The position numbers and the translations under genes are program-made. 64,000 bases of DNA from Fluviicola sp. XM-24bin1 (GTDB lineage Bacteria; Bacteroidota; Bacteroidia; Flavobacteriales_D; Crocinitomicaceae), in contig QCWI01000014.1 of the NCBI GenBank assembly GCA_003149635.1, positions 42,835 through 106,834 on the forward strand, in the 5' to 3' direction. How positions within the stretch are numbered: the first letter of the stretch is position 1; the number at the start of each line of letters is the position of its first letter. Positions 1-9,564 of the stretch are shown here, one piece after another. The notes beneath the pieces were generated by a model that saw only the letters and a list, made by a program, of their open reading frames with translations, was not told the origin of the DNA and did not search any database.

Positions 1-400
1 CATCCTTGATGTCTACTTTATTATTCTCTGCCCAAATCTCATATTGCAATCTGCGATTTACACGTGTATCTTCATTGGAAATCTTACCGGGCTGGATCAA
101 GTTCACAAGTAACAATCCCATGGAGATGGAAACGACGGTAGTCACAAGGTACAATCCAAGCGTCTTCCCTCCTATTCGTCCCAATAAACGAGGATCTCCC
201 ATTCCTGCGACACCCGTTATAATTGAGAAAAGCACCAACGGAACAGCTATCAATTTTAAGGCATTGATAAAGATCTTCCCGAAGGGATCAATCCAATCGG
301 TTGTAAAATCATTCCAGTGAAAATATCCTGAGATGATCGCCCAAACAACCCCTAGAGCCATGGCTATCAATATCTTCCAGTGTAATGCTAATTTTCTCAT
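1..400 (-). CDS. Dicarboxylate/amino acid:cation symporter (partial, N-terminal part)
   Basis: The reverse strand reads from an ATG at 400 with no stop to the window edge, giving the first 133 residues of an integral membrane protein. It shows a basic N-terminus, a hydrophobic segment (about 7-27), then the segment FINALKLIAVPLVLFSI followed by GVAGMGDPRLLGRIGGKT. These are typical of the N-terminal helices of the SDF (GltP/DctA, glutamate and C4-dicarboxylate) family, which couple uptake of dicarboxylates or acidic amino acids to Na+ or H+. Substrate cannot be told from this part. It is divergent from rho, with 222 bp between the two start codons. The 3' end lies outside the window. Confidence 0.85.
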   Translation of the reverse strand, partial: MRKLALHWKILIAMALGVVWAIISGYFHWNDFTTDWIDPFGKIFINALKLIAVPLVLFSIITGVAGMGDPRLLGRIGGKTLGLYLVTTVVSISMGLLLVNLIQPGKISNEDTRVNRRLQYEIWAENNKVDIKD

Positions 401-622
401 GGGATGAAGATAGCCATATTGCATTAGGAATTAAAAATGATGATTGATGAAATGTGGCAATAAATTAAGAATTCCACAGTTTTATTGTTCAGAACTTCTT
501 GAAAACGAAATTTGGACAATTCAAGATAATTCGTATCATTGTACCACATTTTGCTCATCAGTAGCAAAACTGAAATTCTCAGACTTAGATTACCCAACAA
601 GATTTAGTTTCACACCCTATTT

Positions 623-2281
623 ATGGACAAAAAAGAATTGGAAGGCAAAAAGGTTGCCGAATTACGAGAAATTGCAAATGCTGCAGGAATCGATGCTACA
701 TCACTAAAAAAAGGTGAAATTGTAGAAAAACTGCTGGCGACTGGGTCGGAATCCAACGACTCTGATGCATCAGGAGATTCGGAACCTTCAGACAGACCAA
801 AACGCAAACGCGCGCGCCGCAAGGTAATGAGCGAAGATGCTGAAAGTCAACCAAGTTTGTTCAATGAAGGTGAAAAGGAAGAATCGAAAGATGCGCAGCC
901 TAAGAAGAAAAAAGCCGATATCAAATCGGAACTTCTAGCGAAAGCGGCAGCAAAAGCAGAGGAAGTAGGTGCAACTCCTGCTCCTGCAGAAGCTCCTCAA
1001 ATCCAGAATCAGAATCAAGGGGATAAACAAAATCGACAAGGGAATCAAAACGGCGGACGCAATAACAGAAACGACCGCAACGATCGCAACAACAGAAACG
1101 ATCGCAATAACAACAGAAACAATCAGCGCCAAAATTCTAAGGAAGATGAGGAGAAATACAACCTCGTCGGAATTGTAGCGGCAGAAGGAGTATTGGAAGT
1201 AATGCCTGATGGATACGGATTCTTACGTTCATCGGATTACAACTACCTTCCTTCTCCAGATGATATTTATGTATCTCAAAGCCAGGTAAAACTATTTGGT
1301 TTGAAAACAGGAGATACAGTCACAGGAACCATTCGTCCTCCGCGTGAAGGAGAGAAATTCTTCCCATTGGTAAAAGTGGAATCAATTAACGGACGTCCAC
1401 CTTCGTACATTCGCGATCGTGTTCCTTTCCAGTATTTGACACCCTTGTTCCCGGATGAGAAGTTTAAATTGACCGGACACGCACAAGAGACAATGTCTAC
1501 GCGTGTTATGGATCTTTTCGCGCCGATTGGTAAAGGTCAGCGTGGTATGATCGTAGCACAGCCGAAAACGGGTAAAACAATGCTCTTGAAGGACGTGGCA
1601 AACGCTATCGCGGCGAATCATCCTGAAACGTATTTGATCGTATTGCTGATCGATGAACGTCCAGAGGAAGTTACCGATATGGCACGATCCGTAAACGCAG
1701 AGGTTGTCGCTTCAACGTTTGACGAACCAGCGGATCGTCACGTGAAGGTTGCGAACATGGTATTGGAAAAAGCAAAACGTATGGTGGAGTGTGGTCACGA
1801 CGTGTGTATCCTATTGGATTCCATTACGCGTTTGGCTCGTGCTTACAACACCGTATCCCCAGCTTCTGGTAAAGTATTATCGGGAGGGGTTGACGCGAAC
1901 GCATTGCACAAACCAAAACGTTTCTTCGGTTCTGCTCGTAAGATTGAAAACGGAGGTTCACTTTCCATCCTTGCTACTGCCTTGACAGAAACAGGATCGA
2001 AAATGGACGAAGTAATCTTCGAGGAATTTAAAGGAACAGGTAACATGGAATTGCAGTTGGATCGTAAGATTTCCAACCGTCGTATTTACCCAGCGATCGA
2101 TATTATTTCTTCCGGTACACGTCGTGAAGATTTGTTGATGGACAAAGACGTACTTCAACGAGTTTGGTTGATCCGCAAGTTCATCGCAGATATGAATCCA
2201 GTGGAAGCGATGGAGTTCTTGAAAGAGCGTATGGACAACACTATGTCAAACGAGGAATTCCTCGTAACAATGAACAGCTGA
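623..2281 (+). CDS. rho: Transcription termination factor Rho
   Basis: Rho is a hexameric RNA-dependent ATPase that ends transcription of untranslated RNA. The 552-residue protein has an N-terminal SAP/Rho_N-like helical domain (about 1-40), a long charged linker with an Asn/Arg/Asp-rich low-complexity stretch (about 130-170), an RNA-binding cold-shock-like domain (about 178-255, with GYGFLRS), and the RecA-like ATPase. The ATPase has a Walker A motif (AQPKTGKT, about 311-318) and a Walker B region ([15 protein letters not shown], about 393-407). E. coli Rho has 419 residues; the extra length is the insert, which is common in Bacteroidota. The start at 623 was chosen because homology to the N-terminal domain begins there. 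Two genes follow closely and probably share its transcript. Confidence 0.97.
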   Translation: MDKKELEGKKVAELREIANAAGIDATSLKKGEIVEKLLATGSESNDSDASGDSEPSDRPKRKRARRKVMSEDAESQPSLFNEGEKEESKDAQPKKKKADIKSELLAKAAAKAEEVGATPAPAEAPQIQNQNQGDKQNRQGNQNGGRNNRNDRNDRNNRNDRNNNRNNQRQNSKEDEEKYNLVGIVAAEGVLEVMPDGYGFLRSSDYNYLPSPDDIYVSQSQVKLFGLKTGDTVTGTIRPPREGEKFFPLVKVESINGRPPSYIRDRVPFQYLTPLFPDEKFKLTGHAQETMSTRVMDLFAPIGKGQRGMIVAQPKTGKTMLLKDVANAIAANHPETYLIVLLIDERPEEVTDMARSVNAEVVASTFDEPADRHVKVANMVLEKAKRMVECGHDVCILLDSITRLARAYNTVSPASGKVLSGGVDANALHKPKRFFGSARKIENGGSLSILATALTETGSKMDEVIFEEFKGTGNMELQLDRKISNRRIYPAIDIISSGTRREDLLMDKDVLQRVWLIRKFIADMNPVEAMEFLKERMDNTMSNEEFLVTMNS

Positions 2282-2282
2282 G

Positions 2283-2846
2283 ATGCGCGTAACCGTTCTC
2301 ACCGGAATTATTTGTGCAGTCGTCTTCATGATTGTGAAGATGATCTTCTTCTACACCCAACCTGTAGGATATGATTTGAAAGCTTTGGTGATGATCAACC
2401 TATTCTTGTTGATTTCAGCCATCAGCGTTGGATTGTACCTGCAAAAAATGCGGGATACAGAAGAAAGTACAGGTTTGAGAGACATCAAAAACGGAATGAC
2501 GGCAGGTGTACCTTACGCTTTAATCATTGGGATCTTTCTTTATTTCTATTACGAAAAGATTGACCCTGAATACAACCAGCACAAACTGGCGGAGCAAGAA
2601 TATTTGATTGACACAGAGTTAAATAAACCCGGTGGATTAGAGGAAATCAAAAAGCAAAATCCTGAATTCGAAGTATTGTCTAAAGAGGAAATCAAAGAAC
2701 AAGCAATGGACAGCGCAAAAGGCGCATTGAGTTCTACCTCAACGATGACTTTAACACTGCTAGGATTGATTTTGATGTCTGCCTTGAACAGTATTTTCAT
2801 CACCATCATCTACCGTAGAGTTGTTTTCAGACCGAGAAAGCAATGA
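2283..2846 (+). CDS. DUF4199-like membrane protein
   Basis: A 187-residue membrane protein starting one base after the rho stop codon. Four hydrophobic segments are visible (about 4-24, 33-53, 75-93 and 153-177), with a charged, probably extramembrane region between the third and fourth (about 95-150, rich in Lys and Glu). The layout and the G-MTAGVPYALIIGI segment resemble DUF4199 proteins of Bacteroidota, whose function is unknown; this family call is tentative. Its stop overlaps the next start by four bases (ATGA), so translation of the two is probably coupled and both may be read from the rho transcript. Confidence 0.6.
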   Translation: MRVTVLTGIICAVVFMIVKMIFFYTQPVGYDLKALVMINLFLLISAISVGLYLQKMRDTEESTGLRDIKNGMTAGVPYALIIGIFLYFYYEKIDPEYNQHKLAEQEYLIDTELNKPGGLEEIKKQNPEFEVLSKEEIKEQAMDSAKGALSSTSTMTLTLLGLILMSALNSIFITIIYRRVVFRPRKQ

Positions 2847-3652
2847 AATTCGCACTAACATTCTTAATCTTTGCTGTAGCTGTAACTTGTTACGGTCAAG
2901 ACTCCATTATCGTAAAAAACGAGATTCAGGAAAATTCTCTTTATCGAAATGAGGCGACTTCAGTTTCTTCTACCCAGCTGAGAGTCTACTATGAAACGGA
3001 TCCAAAAAAAGAAACAATTGAATCTCAGTTCAACTCCGACAGCACTCATGCTATAGATTTAACAACTTCGGGAGCTGCAAATGTCTTTGGTGAAATACCG
3101 ATGACTTCAGAATATGAGCACTTGCACATCACGGATCAGGATTTCTCAATTCCAGAAGATCTTGTTCTTCATACGCGTTGGGATGGCACTAAAAGTTATT
3201 TTGATTCCATCCAAACGAATGTTACAAGTGCTGTTCATAGAGCAAAGCTGCGTCGATTGTTTAGATTCTTGGTAAATAATGCCTACTCCCCAGAATTTTC
3301 GATAAAGAAAGGCGATACAGCCGAGGTCGAGAGAGTTTTCTCTCTGCCATTGGGCGCTAATGGACAAGTAGAAGTGGTTTGTACTTATTATTACGTTTTG
3401 AAAGATATTCAAGGCAACATTGCTTCTTTTGAAATGTTTGCCAAGGGAGGCGCTGGCGACATTCGTTTCGAATTATTTGAAACCAATTTCTCTGGTTCTG
3501 GCGAATTAAAATTTGACATTAAGAATCGCTATTTTGCTTTAGTTGATTTCAACATTACAGCCAAAGGAAAAGCCAGAAAAGGGCGTGAACTTGCAGATTT
3601 AACCATCGTCATGCAATACCTTCAGAATACAGAGTTCTTGGGAGCGTGCTGA
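2843..3652 (+). CDS. Secreted protein of unknown function
   Basis: A 269-residue protein with a clear signal peptide (MKFALTFLIFAVAVTCYGQ, cleavage before Gln or after Gly). The mature part is polar and beta-rich, with no motif I recognise and no T9SS sorting domain, so it is probably periplasmic. The C-terminal half ends with a run that looks like an extended beta structure (RYFALVDFNITAKGKA) and a final Cys. It overlaps the preceding membrane protein gene by four bases and is followed by a good intrinsic terminator, which makes it the last gene of the rho transcript. Function unknown. Confidence 0.8.
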   Translation: MKFALTFLIFAVAVTCYGQDSIIVKNEIQENSLYRNEATSVSSTQLRVYYETDPKKETIESQFNSDSTHAIDLTTSGAANVFGEIPMTSEYEHLHITDQDFSIPEDLVLHTRWDGTKSYFDSIQTNVTSAVHRAKLRRLFRFLVNNAYSPEFSIKKGDTAEVERVFSLPLGANGQVEVVCTYYYVLKDIQGNIASFEMFAKGGAGDIRFELFETNFSGSGELKFDIKNRYFALVDFNITAKGKARKGRELADLTIVMQYLQNTEFLGAC

Positions 3653-3668
3653 TTCTTGATCAAATACA

Positions 3669-3697
3669 AAAAAGGCAAACCTTTCGGCCTGCCTTTC
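3669..3697. terminator. Intrinsic terminator, bidirectional
   Basis: Inverted repeat AAAGGCA / TGCCTTT (3671-3677 and 3690-3696), possibly with a small inner CC/GG stem, preceded by an A-tract and followed by pyrimidines. It lies between the plus-strand operon ending at 3652 and the minus-strand gene ending at 3733, so it can serve both convergent transcripts. Confidence 0.7.
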
Positions 3698-3732
3698 TCC
3701 ATGTAACTTAATCTATCTTGTCTACTCTTATG

Positions 3733-4152
3733 TTACTTAAAGAAGTTGATATACGAGTTTTCAGCGCTTAAATGTACGGGCTCTGGAAATTCACCGTGAA
3801 CAATCAGAACATTCTCGTGACGGTGTTCCAAGGATTTCAGCTTTTTGCGGTTCAACAGCAATACCGATGTATGTCCGTGGTGATCCAAAGTATCTAGAAT
3901 TGTCTCTTCGTTGAACTCACACTGCCAGTGGATTTCCGAACAGTTTTCAGCATACGCAAATTCTACCGTTGGCATTTGGTAATAGTTGTGTTCTCCAATC
4001 CCAGATAAGTTAAAGACCAAGCGTAAAAATCCACCTTCTAAAACCAACTGCTCATCGGTGACTCCTAATTCTTTTAAACTTATTTTTCCTGCCTTCGGTG
4101 CATCAAAAGCAATACTGATTTCTCCTGGTGTAATGTCTACTATTTGTCCCAT
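3733..4152 (-). CDS. Hypothetical protein, 139 aa
   Basis: A single gene between convergent and divergent neighbours. The product has no signal peptide or membrane segment and is mildly acidic, with a predicted mixed alpha/beta pattern. A His/Asp-containing stretch (DTLDHHGHTS, about 88-97, then a second His pair at about 109-111) is the only conspicuous motif and might bind metal, but I do not recognise a family. Codon use matches its neighbours and the frame is open and uninterrupted, which supports a real gene. Function unknown. Confidence 0.65.
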   Translation of the reverse strand: MGQIVDITPGEISIAFDAPKAGKISLKELGVTDEQLVLEGGFLRLVFNLSGIGEHNYYQMPTVEFAYAENCSEIHWQCEFNEETILDTLDHHGHTSVLLLNRKKLKSLEHRHENVLIVHGEFPEPVHLSAENSYINFFK

Positions 4153-4346
4153 TCTTGTTGTTTTTAGCGTTTATTCAAAGGTGAGAATAAGTCCCTCTGA
4201 AAAACATGACCTAGATCAGGGATAGAGATGAGAATGAACAGGAATCATGGCTTAATACTGGTGATTTTTTTTCTGAAAAGTGACGAAAGTCATTGAGTGA
4301 GCCCAGAATGATATGGAACTTCGCAGCTTATTCCATTTTACCGAAC

Positions 4347-5597
4347 ATGAATAATTCCATAGAACTGATGGCCCCAGCAGGTGGGTTTGACTCTTTACAA
4401 GCAGCATTAGACAACGGTGCTGATTCCGTGTATTTCGGAGTGGATCAGCTGAATATGCGCGCCAGAGCGACGATGAACTTTACCTTGGTTGATCTTGAGG
4501 AAATTGCGCAACGATGCAACAAATACGGAGCAAAATCCTATTTGACGGTGAATACAATCATCTACAATCACGATCTGTCTTTGATCAAAACCATTGTACA
4601 ACGTGTGAAAGAATCAGGAATTACTGCAATAATTGCATCGGATCAAGCTGTGATTGGGTATGCGAAGTCTGTAGGTGTGGATGTTCATATTTCGACGCAG
4701 GTGAACGTCACGAATATCGAAACGGTAAAGTTCTATTCGTTGTTCGCGAATGTAATGGTACTTTCTCGCGAATTGAGTCTGAGACAAGTTCAGGAAATTT
4801 GCGAAGGCGTTGTAAAAGAAGACGTCCGTGGCCCTAACGGTGAATTGGTTCGAATCGAAGTATTCGGTCATGGCGCTCTTTGCATGGCGGTTTCCGGAAA
4901 ATGCTACTTAAGTCTGCATACTACCAATTCCTCTGCGAACCGTGGCGCTTGCGTTCAAAATTGCCGTCGTAAGTATAAAGTCATCGACTTGGAAGATGGA
5001 CATGAATTAGAATTGGACAACGAGTACATCATGTCTCCGAAAGATCTATGCACGATTGATTTTCTAGATCAATTGACCAATACTGGAATTTCTGTATTGA
5101 AAATTGAAGGACGAGGACGAGCTCCAGAGTACGTGGCAACGGTGATCAAGTGTTATCGCGAAGCCATCGATTCCCTTCAAAATGGAACTTACTCCGAGGA
5201 GAAGGTGACTGAATGGATGACGGAATTAGAAAAGGTATACAATCGTGGATTCTGGGGCGGATACTACCTTGGGCAAGAATTGGGAGAATGGACGGATGCT
5301 AGCGGTTCCAAGGCCACTCAAAAGAAAGTATTTCTTGGGAAGGGCATGCATTACTATTCTAAAGCGAAAATCGGGCAATTTAAAATTGAAGCCCAACAAT
5401 TGCGCAAGGACGATCAAATTCTAATAACTGGGCCAACAAACGGGGTAATTGAAACAACGGTTAAATCCATGCGCGTGGATGATCAAGAAGTTGATGTTGC
5501 GCCGCGTGGATCAGAAGTCACCTTTACGATTGATGACGTGATCCGTGCTTCAGACAAGCTGTACAAGGTCGTTCCATCTGAAGAAGTAACTGCCTAA
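4347..5597 (+). CDS. Peptidase U32 family protein (TrhP/YegQ-like)
   Basis: A 416-residue protein beginning at the ATG at 4347. An in-frame ATG at 4293 exists, but the conserved N-terminus IELMAPAGGFDSLQAALDNGADSVYFG begins only after 4347. The U32 signature region is present: FGHGALCMAVSGKCYLS, followed by Cys-containing NRGACVQNCRRKY and, later, LKIEGRGRAPEYV. In related proteins (UbiU, RlhA, TrhP) such Cys residues hold a 4Fe-4S cluster, and the proteins act in tRNA, rRNA or quinone hydroxylation rather than as proteases. A role in prephenate-dependent tRNA uridine hydroxylation is plausible here but is inferred. The stop codon overlaps the start of a ferredoxin gene by one base (TAATG). 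Confidence 0.88.
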   Translation: MNNSIELMAPAGGFDSLQAALDNGADSVYFGVDQLNMRARATMNFTLVDLEEIAQRCNKYGAKSYLTVNTIIYNHDLSLIKTIVQRVKESGITAIIASDQAVIGYAKSVGVDVHISTQVNVTNIETVKFYSLFANVMVLSRELSLRQVQEICEGVVKEDVRGPNGELVRIEVFGHGALCMAVSGKCYLSLHTTNSSANRGACVQNCRRKYKVIDLEDGHELELDNEYIMSPKDLCTIDFLDQLTNTGISVLKIEGRGRAPEYVATVIKCYREAIDSLQNGTYSEEKVTEWMTELEKVYNRGFWGGYYLGQELGEWTDASGSKATQKKVFLGKGMHYYSKAKIGQFKIEAQQLRKDDQILITGPTNGVIETTVKSMRVDDQEVDVAPRGSEVTFTIDDVIRASDKLYKVVPSEEVTA

Positions 5598-5827
5598 TGG
5601 TTGTAATTACACATCAGCGGGACAAGTGCATTGGATGCAATTATTGCGTTGAATTGGCCTTTGATCAGTGGCGCATGTCAAAAAAAGACGGCAAGGCGAC
5701 CCTTCTCAATGCTGAGAACAAGCGCGGATTCCATACGCTTCGCACCAATGATCACGAAACGTACAACAATAATGTAAAAGCCGCCGAAGCCTGTCCCGTA
5801 AATATCATCAAAGTCAAAATAGTCTGA
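5597..5827 (+). CDS. 4Fe-4S ferredoxin, single cluster
   Basis: A 76-residue soluble ferredoxin. The cluster ligands are CIGCNYC near residues 11-17 and a fourth Cys in EACPVNII near residue 66. This is the spacing of one-cluster ferredoxins, in which a long insert replaces the second cluster. It is translationally coupled to the U32 gene through a one-base TAATG overlap, suggesting that it delivers electrons to, or helps mature, that Fe-S protein; this partnership is inference. Its TGA stop overlaps a possible CTG start of the following lipoprotein gene. Confidence 0.9.
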   Translation: MVVITHQRDKCIGCNYCVELAFDQWRMSKKDGKATLLNAENKRGFHTLRTNDHETYNNNVKAAEACPVNIIKVKIV

Positions 5828-6621
5828 GTATTTTTGACCCTACGCGATTTACCATTGTATTCGTTCTTTTTTCATTGCTACTGGCAAGTTGCGGCACCGA
5901 AAAGCGAAAATCTAAAGAAGAAAAAGAGCTCAAGGGAAATATAGAGGCGTACCACTACCCTTTTGATGATCTTGATTCGCTGGTGATTTATAGATACAAT
6001 ACCAAACAAGAATATGAGGGAGAAATCACGAAAGGAAAATTGTTCATGCTCATCGAGAAGAATGAAGATGGTTTGTTAAAACTATCGGGATTCGATGAAA
6101 ACTTCAAACCCTTAATGTATTCCAAACTTGCTTTCGGCGTAGACGGCATCACCGAGTTGGAGCGCAAACATACTTTGGGAGATACAAAATTGGCACGATT
6201 TAAATTTTCAGCGCTCCCCAAATTCCAGTGGGAACAAAGCTCTAAGCTCCCGGCTTACGAGAATTCGACGGTAAAATTTGCCGACCAAAATCAGATCATT
6301 AAACTCAACCAACAAATTGAATACAGTTTTGATGGATTTGAAGACAGAACATTCTCATTTATCCAAGAAAGAAGATGCGCTAAAATAAATCAGCAAACCA
6401 TCTTACGATACTACGATAATACGAGCAATTTGATCGCTAAGACAGAAACCAAAGGTTTTGTACTAGATCTCAAAGGAATAGGCCCGGCTTACGGCTTTGT
6501 TAAAGCCCCTAATTTCTCTAACGAGTACGTTCTTGTTGAAATCCTCACTGGTCAAAATGCGAAAGCAATAAATGGCAAGATAACCAACAACAGAAATGAA
6601 ATGGTTAGTGCGACCCAATAG
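5824..6621 (+). CDS. Lipoprotein of unknown function, probable CTG start
   Basis: The nearest conventional start in this frame (TTG at 5875) leaves only LLASC before the lipidated Cys, too little for a signal peptide. The frame stays open upstream and encodes a good type II signal: a CTG at 5824 overlapping the ferredoxin stop (CTGA) gives a basic residue, a run of Val/Phe/Leu and then LLLASC. I therefore extend the gene to this CTG; an ATT at 5830 is another option. The mature protein (about 240 residues) is polar, with a Lys/Glu-rich start and no recognised domain. The last 17 bases overlap the 3' end of the convergent glycosyltransferase gene. Confidence 0.65.
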   Translation: MSIFDPTRFTIVFVLFSLLLASCGTEKRKSKEEKELKGNIEAYHYPFDDLDSLVIYRYNTKQEYEGEITKGKLFMLIEKNEDGLLKLSGFDENFKPLMYSKLAFGVDGITELERKHTLGDTKLARFKFSALPKFQWEQSSKLPAYENSTVKFADQNQIIKLNQQIEYSFDGFEDRTFSFIQERRCAKINQQTILRYYDNTSNLIAKTETKGFVLDLKGIGPAYGFVKAPNFSNEYVLVEILTGQNAKAINGKITNNRNEMVSATQ

Positions 6622-8131
6622 TAAATCGATAGAAGACAAGCTCCTTGCTCTTTTTAAACGACTTCAGGGTAATATTAGGAGTCAACGTCTCCGGCTGACG
6701 GTTCAGCAGCTTGTATAATTCTGATTCCTTCTTAACCAACATTATACCTTTTCCGTATGAAGTCGCTAATTCCCTGAGGTTGTGGATATCCAATTGAGCA
6801 TTCGCAGCGCCATTTACTAAAAACAAGCGCTTCTTATGTACACCGGATTCCAACGCAAGATAATAGGACGATTCCCAGGTAATGAAGTCAATCACCAAGG
6901 CGTCATTGTCCTTCAAATTGCTTTTGAGAGTTTCCCTGAATTCTACTACTTGTGGGTCTTTCAAACGTGGTACGGCAGCCAATCCTTGACGAGAAATTCC
7001 TTGAAAATGTTCGAGCGCATAATGCGTCGATGTTCCATCTGGGAATACTTTGGCGTAATTTGGTCTTCCCCATAAGAATGAAAGCGGCAACAGCAGAAGA
7101 ATTCCAACTTTCGTGATTTGGAGCAATCGCTTTGTTTCCAATTCCCACAAAAGCGCAAGCATAGGCAAAGAGAACACGATTAACGTACCTGTAAATCGAT
7201 GTTGATTCAAAAGGGTTCCATTATTACTCTTGTAGATGAATACAATTAAAAGCAGCAAGAAAACACCGCCCCATCGCCATTTCTTCCAATCGAACTGTTT
7301 GTTTCGAAGCAATTTCCATACGCCAATGAGAAGGGTAATCACCAAAATCGGCGAAAAGATAAAGAACCAAGAAGCCGGGAAAAAGAACCAACGAAGCAAA
7401 ATGATATCGCGGGGCAAATACGAATTCACGCCTTCCTGCACTACGTTCCAATCGTATGCACCGGAGAGACCAAAGAAGAAATCCTGGTGCGCCATATAAT
7501 TTCCGATCATCCAAAAGGCAGGGAAAATCATCGCGAATCCCCAAAATATTACCGTTGTTTTCCACGCTTTCTGGAGCAGTCCAAAACCTGTAAATAATGC
7601 GAACAACATCCAACCTTCGTAGCGAAATCCACAAGCCAGAGTCATAAAGACTCCTGCCCAAATAGCCGCGTTTACATCCGATTCTCGCCACGATTTGCTT
7701 AGAGAATTCATCGTTAGCAACAAGAGTAAAATGAAAGGTGTACCTGATAAAGTGTGGTAGCTATTTCTAAATAGTACCGGAGAAAATACCAGTGCAAGAG
7801 CCATCCAAAAGGCAGCACGCTCATTGATTTCTCGTTTGACGAAATGATACATAGGAATTGCCGATAAGGACGACAACAGGATCGAAACTAAAATTGGGAT
7901 GGTTTGATGATTGCCTGTTATCCCGACGATAATTCCGTAGAAATATTGATACAATGGCGGCCAAACACCTTCTGAAATCCAGGCAGGATCTTCCCACCAT
8001 TCCTGTGCCATGAAAATTCGCGTAACGGCATCTGCATCCACAACTTGAGCGAAAGGAAACAAGATCAATCGGAGGAACAAGCCGATTAAAACAACAGAAG
8101 CAATGGGATATGTCTGTAAAAGTTTTTTCAT
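6605..8131 (-). CDS. GT39/ArnT-like integral membrane glycosyltransferase
   Basis: A 508-residue polytopic protein with roughly ten to twelve hydrophobic helices and a C-terminal soluble domain (about 380-508). An acidic motif in the first outer loop (VVDADAVTRI, about 31-40) corresponds to the catalytic acidic residues of GT-C glycosyltransferases such as PMT/ArnT, and the following WEDPAWISEGVWPPLYQYF segment is typical for that fold. Such enzymes move a sugar from a polyprenyl-phosphate donor to a lipid or protein acceptor on the outer side of the inner membrane. Donor and acceptor cannot be told. Its 3' end overlaps the convergent lipoprotein gene by 17 bases. Confidence 0.75.
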   Translation of the reverse strand: MKKLLQTYPIASVVLIGLFLRLILFPFAQVVDADAVTRIFMAQEWWEDPAWISEGVWPPLYQYFYGIIVGITGNHQTIPILVSILLSSLSAIPMYHFVKREINERAAFWMALALVFSPVLFRNSYHTLSGTPFILLLLLTMNSLSKSWRESDVNAAIWAGVFMTLACGFRYEGWMLFALFTGFGLLQKAWKTTVIFWGFAMIFPAFWMIGNYMAHQDFFFGLSGAYDWNVVQEGVNSYLPRDIILLRWFFFPASWFFIFSPILVITLLIGVWKLLRNKQFDWKKWRWGGVFLLLLIVFIYKSNNGTLLNQHRFTGTLIVFSLPMLALLWELETKRLLQITKVGILLLLPLSFLWGRPNYAKVFPDGTSTHYALEHFQGISRQGLAAVPRLKDPQVVEFRETLKSNLKDNDALVIDFITWESSYYLALESGVHKKRLFLVNGAANAQLDIHNLRELATSYGKGIMLVKKESELYKLLNRQPETLTPNITLKSFKKSKELVFYRFTIGSH

Positions 8132-8202
8132 TCCAACAACCCGAAGGTATCTTCAATTGCTAAGGTAAAGGCAATTCCCATAATGACAATGCCACTAGAA
8201 TT

Positions 8203-9564
8203 TTACAATCGATCAATCAATTCATCGCCTAACGCATCGTAGTCAATTCCATCAAAATTCCCAGAGGACATCATTAAAAGCACTTTGTTGTTCCAATCAC
8301 GGCCATGAATAAAACGAAGGACTTCTTCCGTTTCATTAACAACTTGCACTCCTCCGCCAAATCCTTCCCAGACCTGCTCTTTGGTTATGGGATCTAATTT
8401 TTTATGTGCCACTACTTCAGGACTGAAATACACCAAAGCGTGATCGGCCGCACTCATAGCTCCTTCGTACTGTGGCAAAAATTCCTTTTTCAGCGAGGAG
8501 AAGGTATGTAACTCCATGCATGCGATTACCTCTCGCTCTGGATACTGTTCTTTTACAGCCTTCGTCGTTGCTTGCAACTTGGATGGTGAATGCGCAAAGT
8601 CTTTAAACATCGTGAAATTTCCAGACTCAGCCACTTTTTGCAATCGCTTTCCAGCTCCGGTGAATGAATGCATGGCCGTTAAGAAATTCGATGGTGCAAT
8701 TCCCATCGCTTCACCAATTCGTATGGCCCCCATTAGGTTTTGAAGGTTGTGCGCACCAAAAATCTTCATGGGATAATCGTTTCCTTCAAAATGAACCACG
8801 GTTCCATCTTCTGTTACTTCGTAATCTGGCGTTGCATAAGCAACCGCATTTACCGCATTCTGATATCTAGCCCCAAGTTTTGCCACTTCAGCATCCTCTG
8901 AGTTATAAACGAAAGTGCCGTCCGATTCAATCTGCTGGCAGAAAATATCGAACTGCTCTACGTAATTATCGAAAGTCGGAAACACGTTAATGTGATCCCA
9001 GGCAATTCCACTTATGATAGCAATATTGGGCTTGTACAGATGAAATTTGGGTCTTCTGTCGATAGGAGAACTCAGGTATTCGTCTCCTTCCAAAATCATG
9101 ATGGGCGCGTCCGGTGTGATTTTTACCATACAATCGTATCCTTCCAATTGGGCACCAACCATATAATCTACGTTTAGATTTAAGGCATTCACGACGTGTA
9201 AAATCATGGAAGTGATCGTTGTTTTACCGTGAGAGCCACCAATTACAACGCGTGTTTTGTCCTTGCTTTGTTCATAGAGATATTCTGGATATGAGTACAC
9301 CGGAATGCCTTTCTCTTTGGCAGCTATAAGTTCAGGATTGTTCTCTCTGGCATGCATTCCCAGAATAACAGCATCCAAATCATCAGTGATTTTATCCGAA
9401 TTCCATCCTATCGTTTCTGGTAAAATTCCTTCTTTATCCAATCGCGATCTGGAAGGTTCGAAGATTTCATCATCAGAGCCGGTAACTTGCATTCCTTTTC
9501 TGCTTAGTGCAATGGCTAGATTGTGCATGGCGCTTCCGCCAATGGCTATAAAGTGAACTTTCAT
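8203..9564 (-). CDS. mpl: UDP-MurNAc:L-Ala-gamma-D-Glu-meso-DAP ligase (Mpl)
   Basis: A 453-residue Mur ligase. Visible motifs are the N-terminal Rossmann start HFIAIGGSAMHNLAIALSR, the P-loop GGSHGKTTITSMI (about 109-121), the central SGIAWDHINVFPTFDNYV and the C-terminal DFAHSPSKL and AMEL regions. It is close to MurC, but the IGGSAMHNLA start and the EGDEYLSSPIDRRPKF segment point to Mpl, which reuses the tripeptide from recycled cell wall by joining it to UDP-MurNAc. It probably acts in the cytoplasm in peptidoglycan recycling. The start overlaps the stop of the upstream membrane gene by four bases. Confidence 0.88.
   Translation of the reverse strand: MKVHFIAIGGSAMHNLAIALSRKGMQVTGSDDEIFEPSRSRLDKEGILPETIGWNSDKITDDLDAVILGMHARENNPELIAAKEKGIPVYSYPEYLYEQSKDKTRVVIGGSHGKTTITSMILHVVNALNLNVDYMVGAQLEGYDCMVKITPDAPIMILEGDEYLSSPIDRRPKFHLYKPNIAIISGIAWDHINVFPTFDNYVEQFDIFCQQIESDGTFVYNSEDAEVAKLGARYQNAVNAVAYATPDYEVTEDGTVVHFEGNDYPMKIFGAHNLQNLMGAIRIGEAMGIAPSNFLTAMHSFTGAGKRLQKVAESGNFTMFKDFAHSPSKLQATTKAVKEQYPEREVIACMELHTFSSLKKEFLPQYEGAMSAADHALVYFSPEVVAHKKLDPITKEQVWEGFGGGVQVVNETEEVLRFIHGRDWNNKVLLMMSSGNFDGIDYDALGDELIDRL

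Noticed and set aside
6..320. Open frame on the plus strand at the left edge
   Set aside because: It is the shadow of the symporter gene on the minus strand, whose protein is clearly recognisable.
4293..4346. Longer start of the U32 gene
   Set aside because: The added 18 residues show no conserved sequence, and the family's conserved N-terminus begins right after the ATG at 4347.
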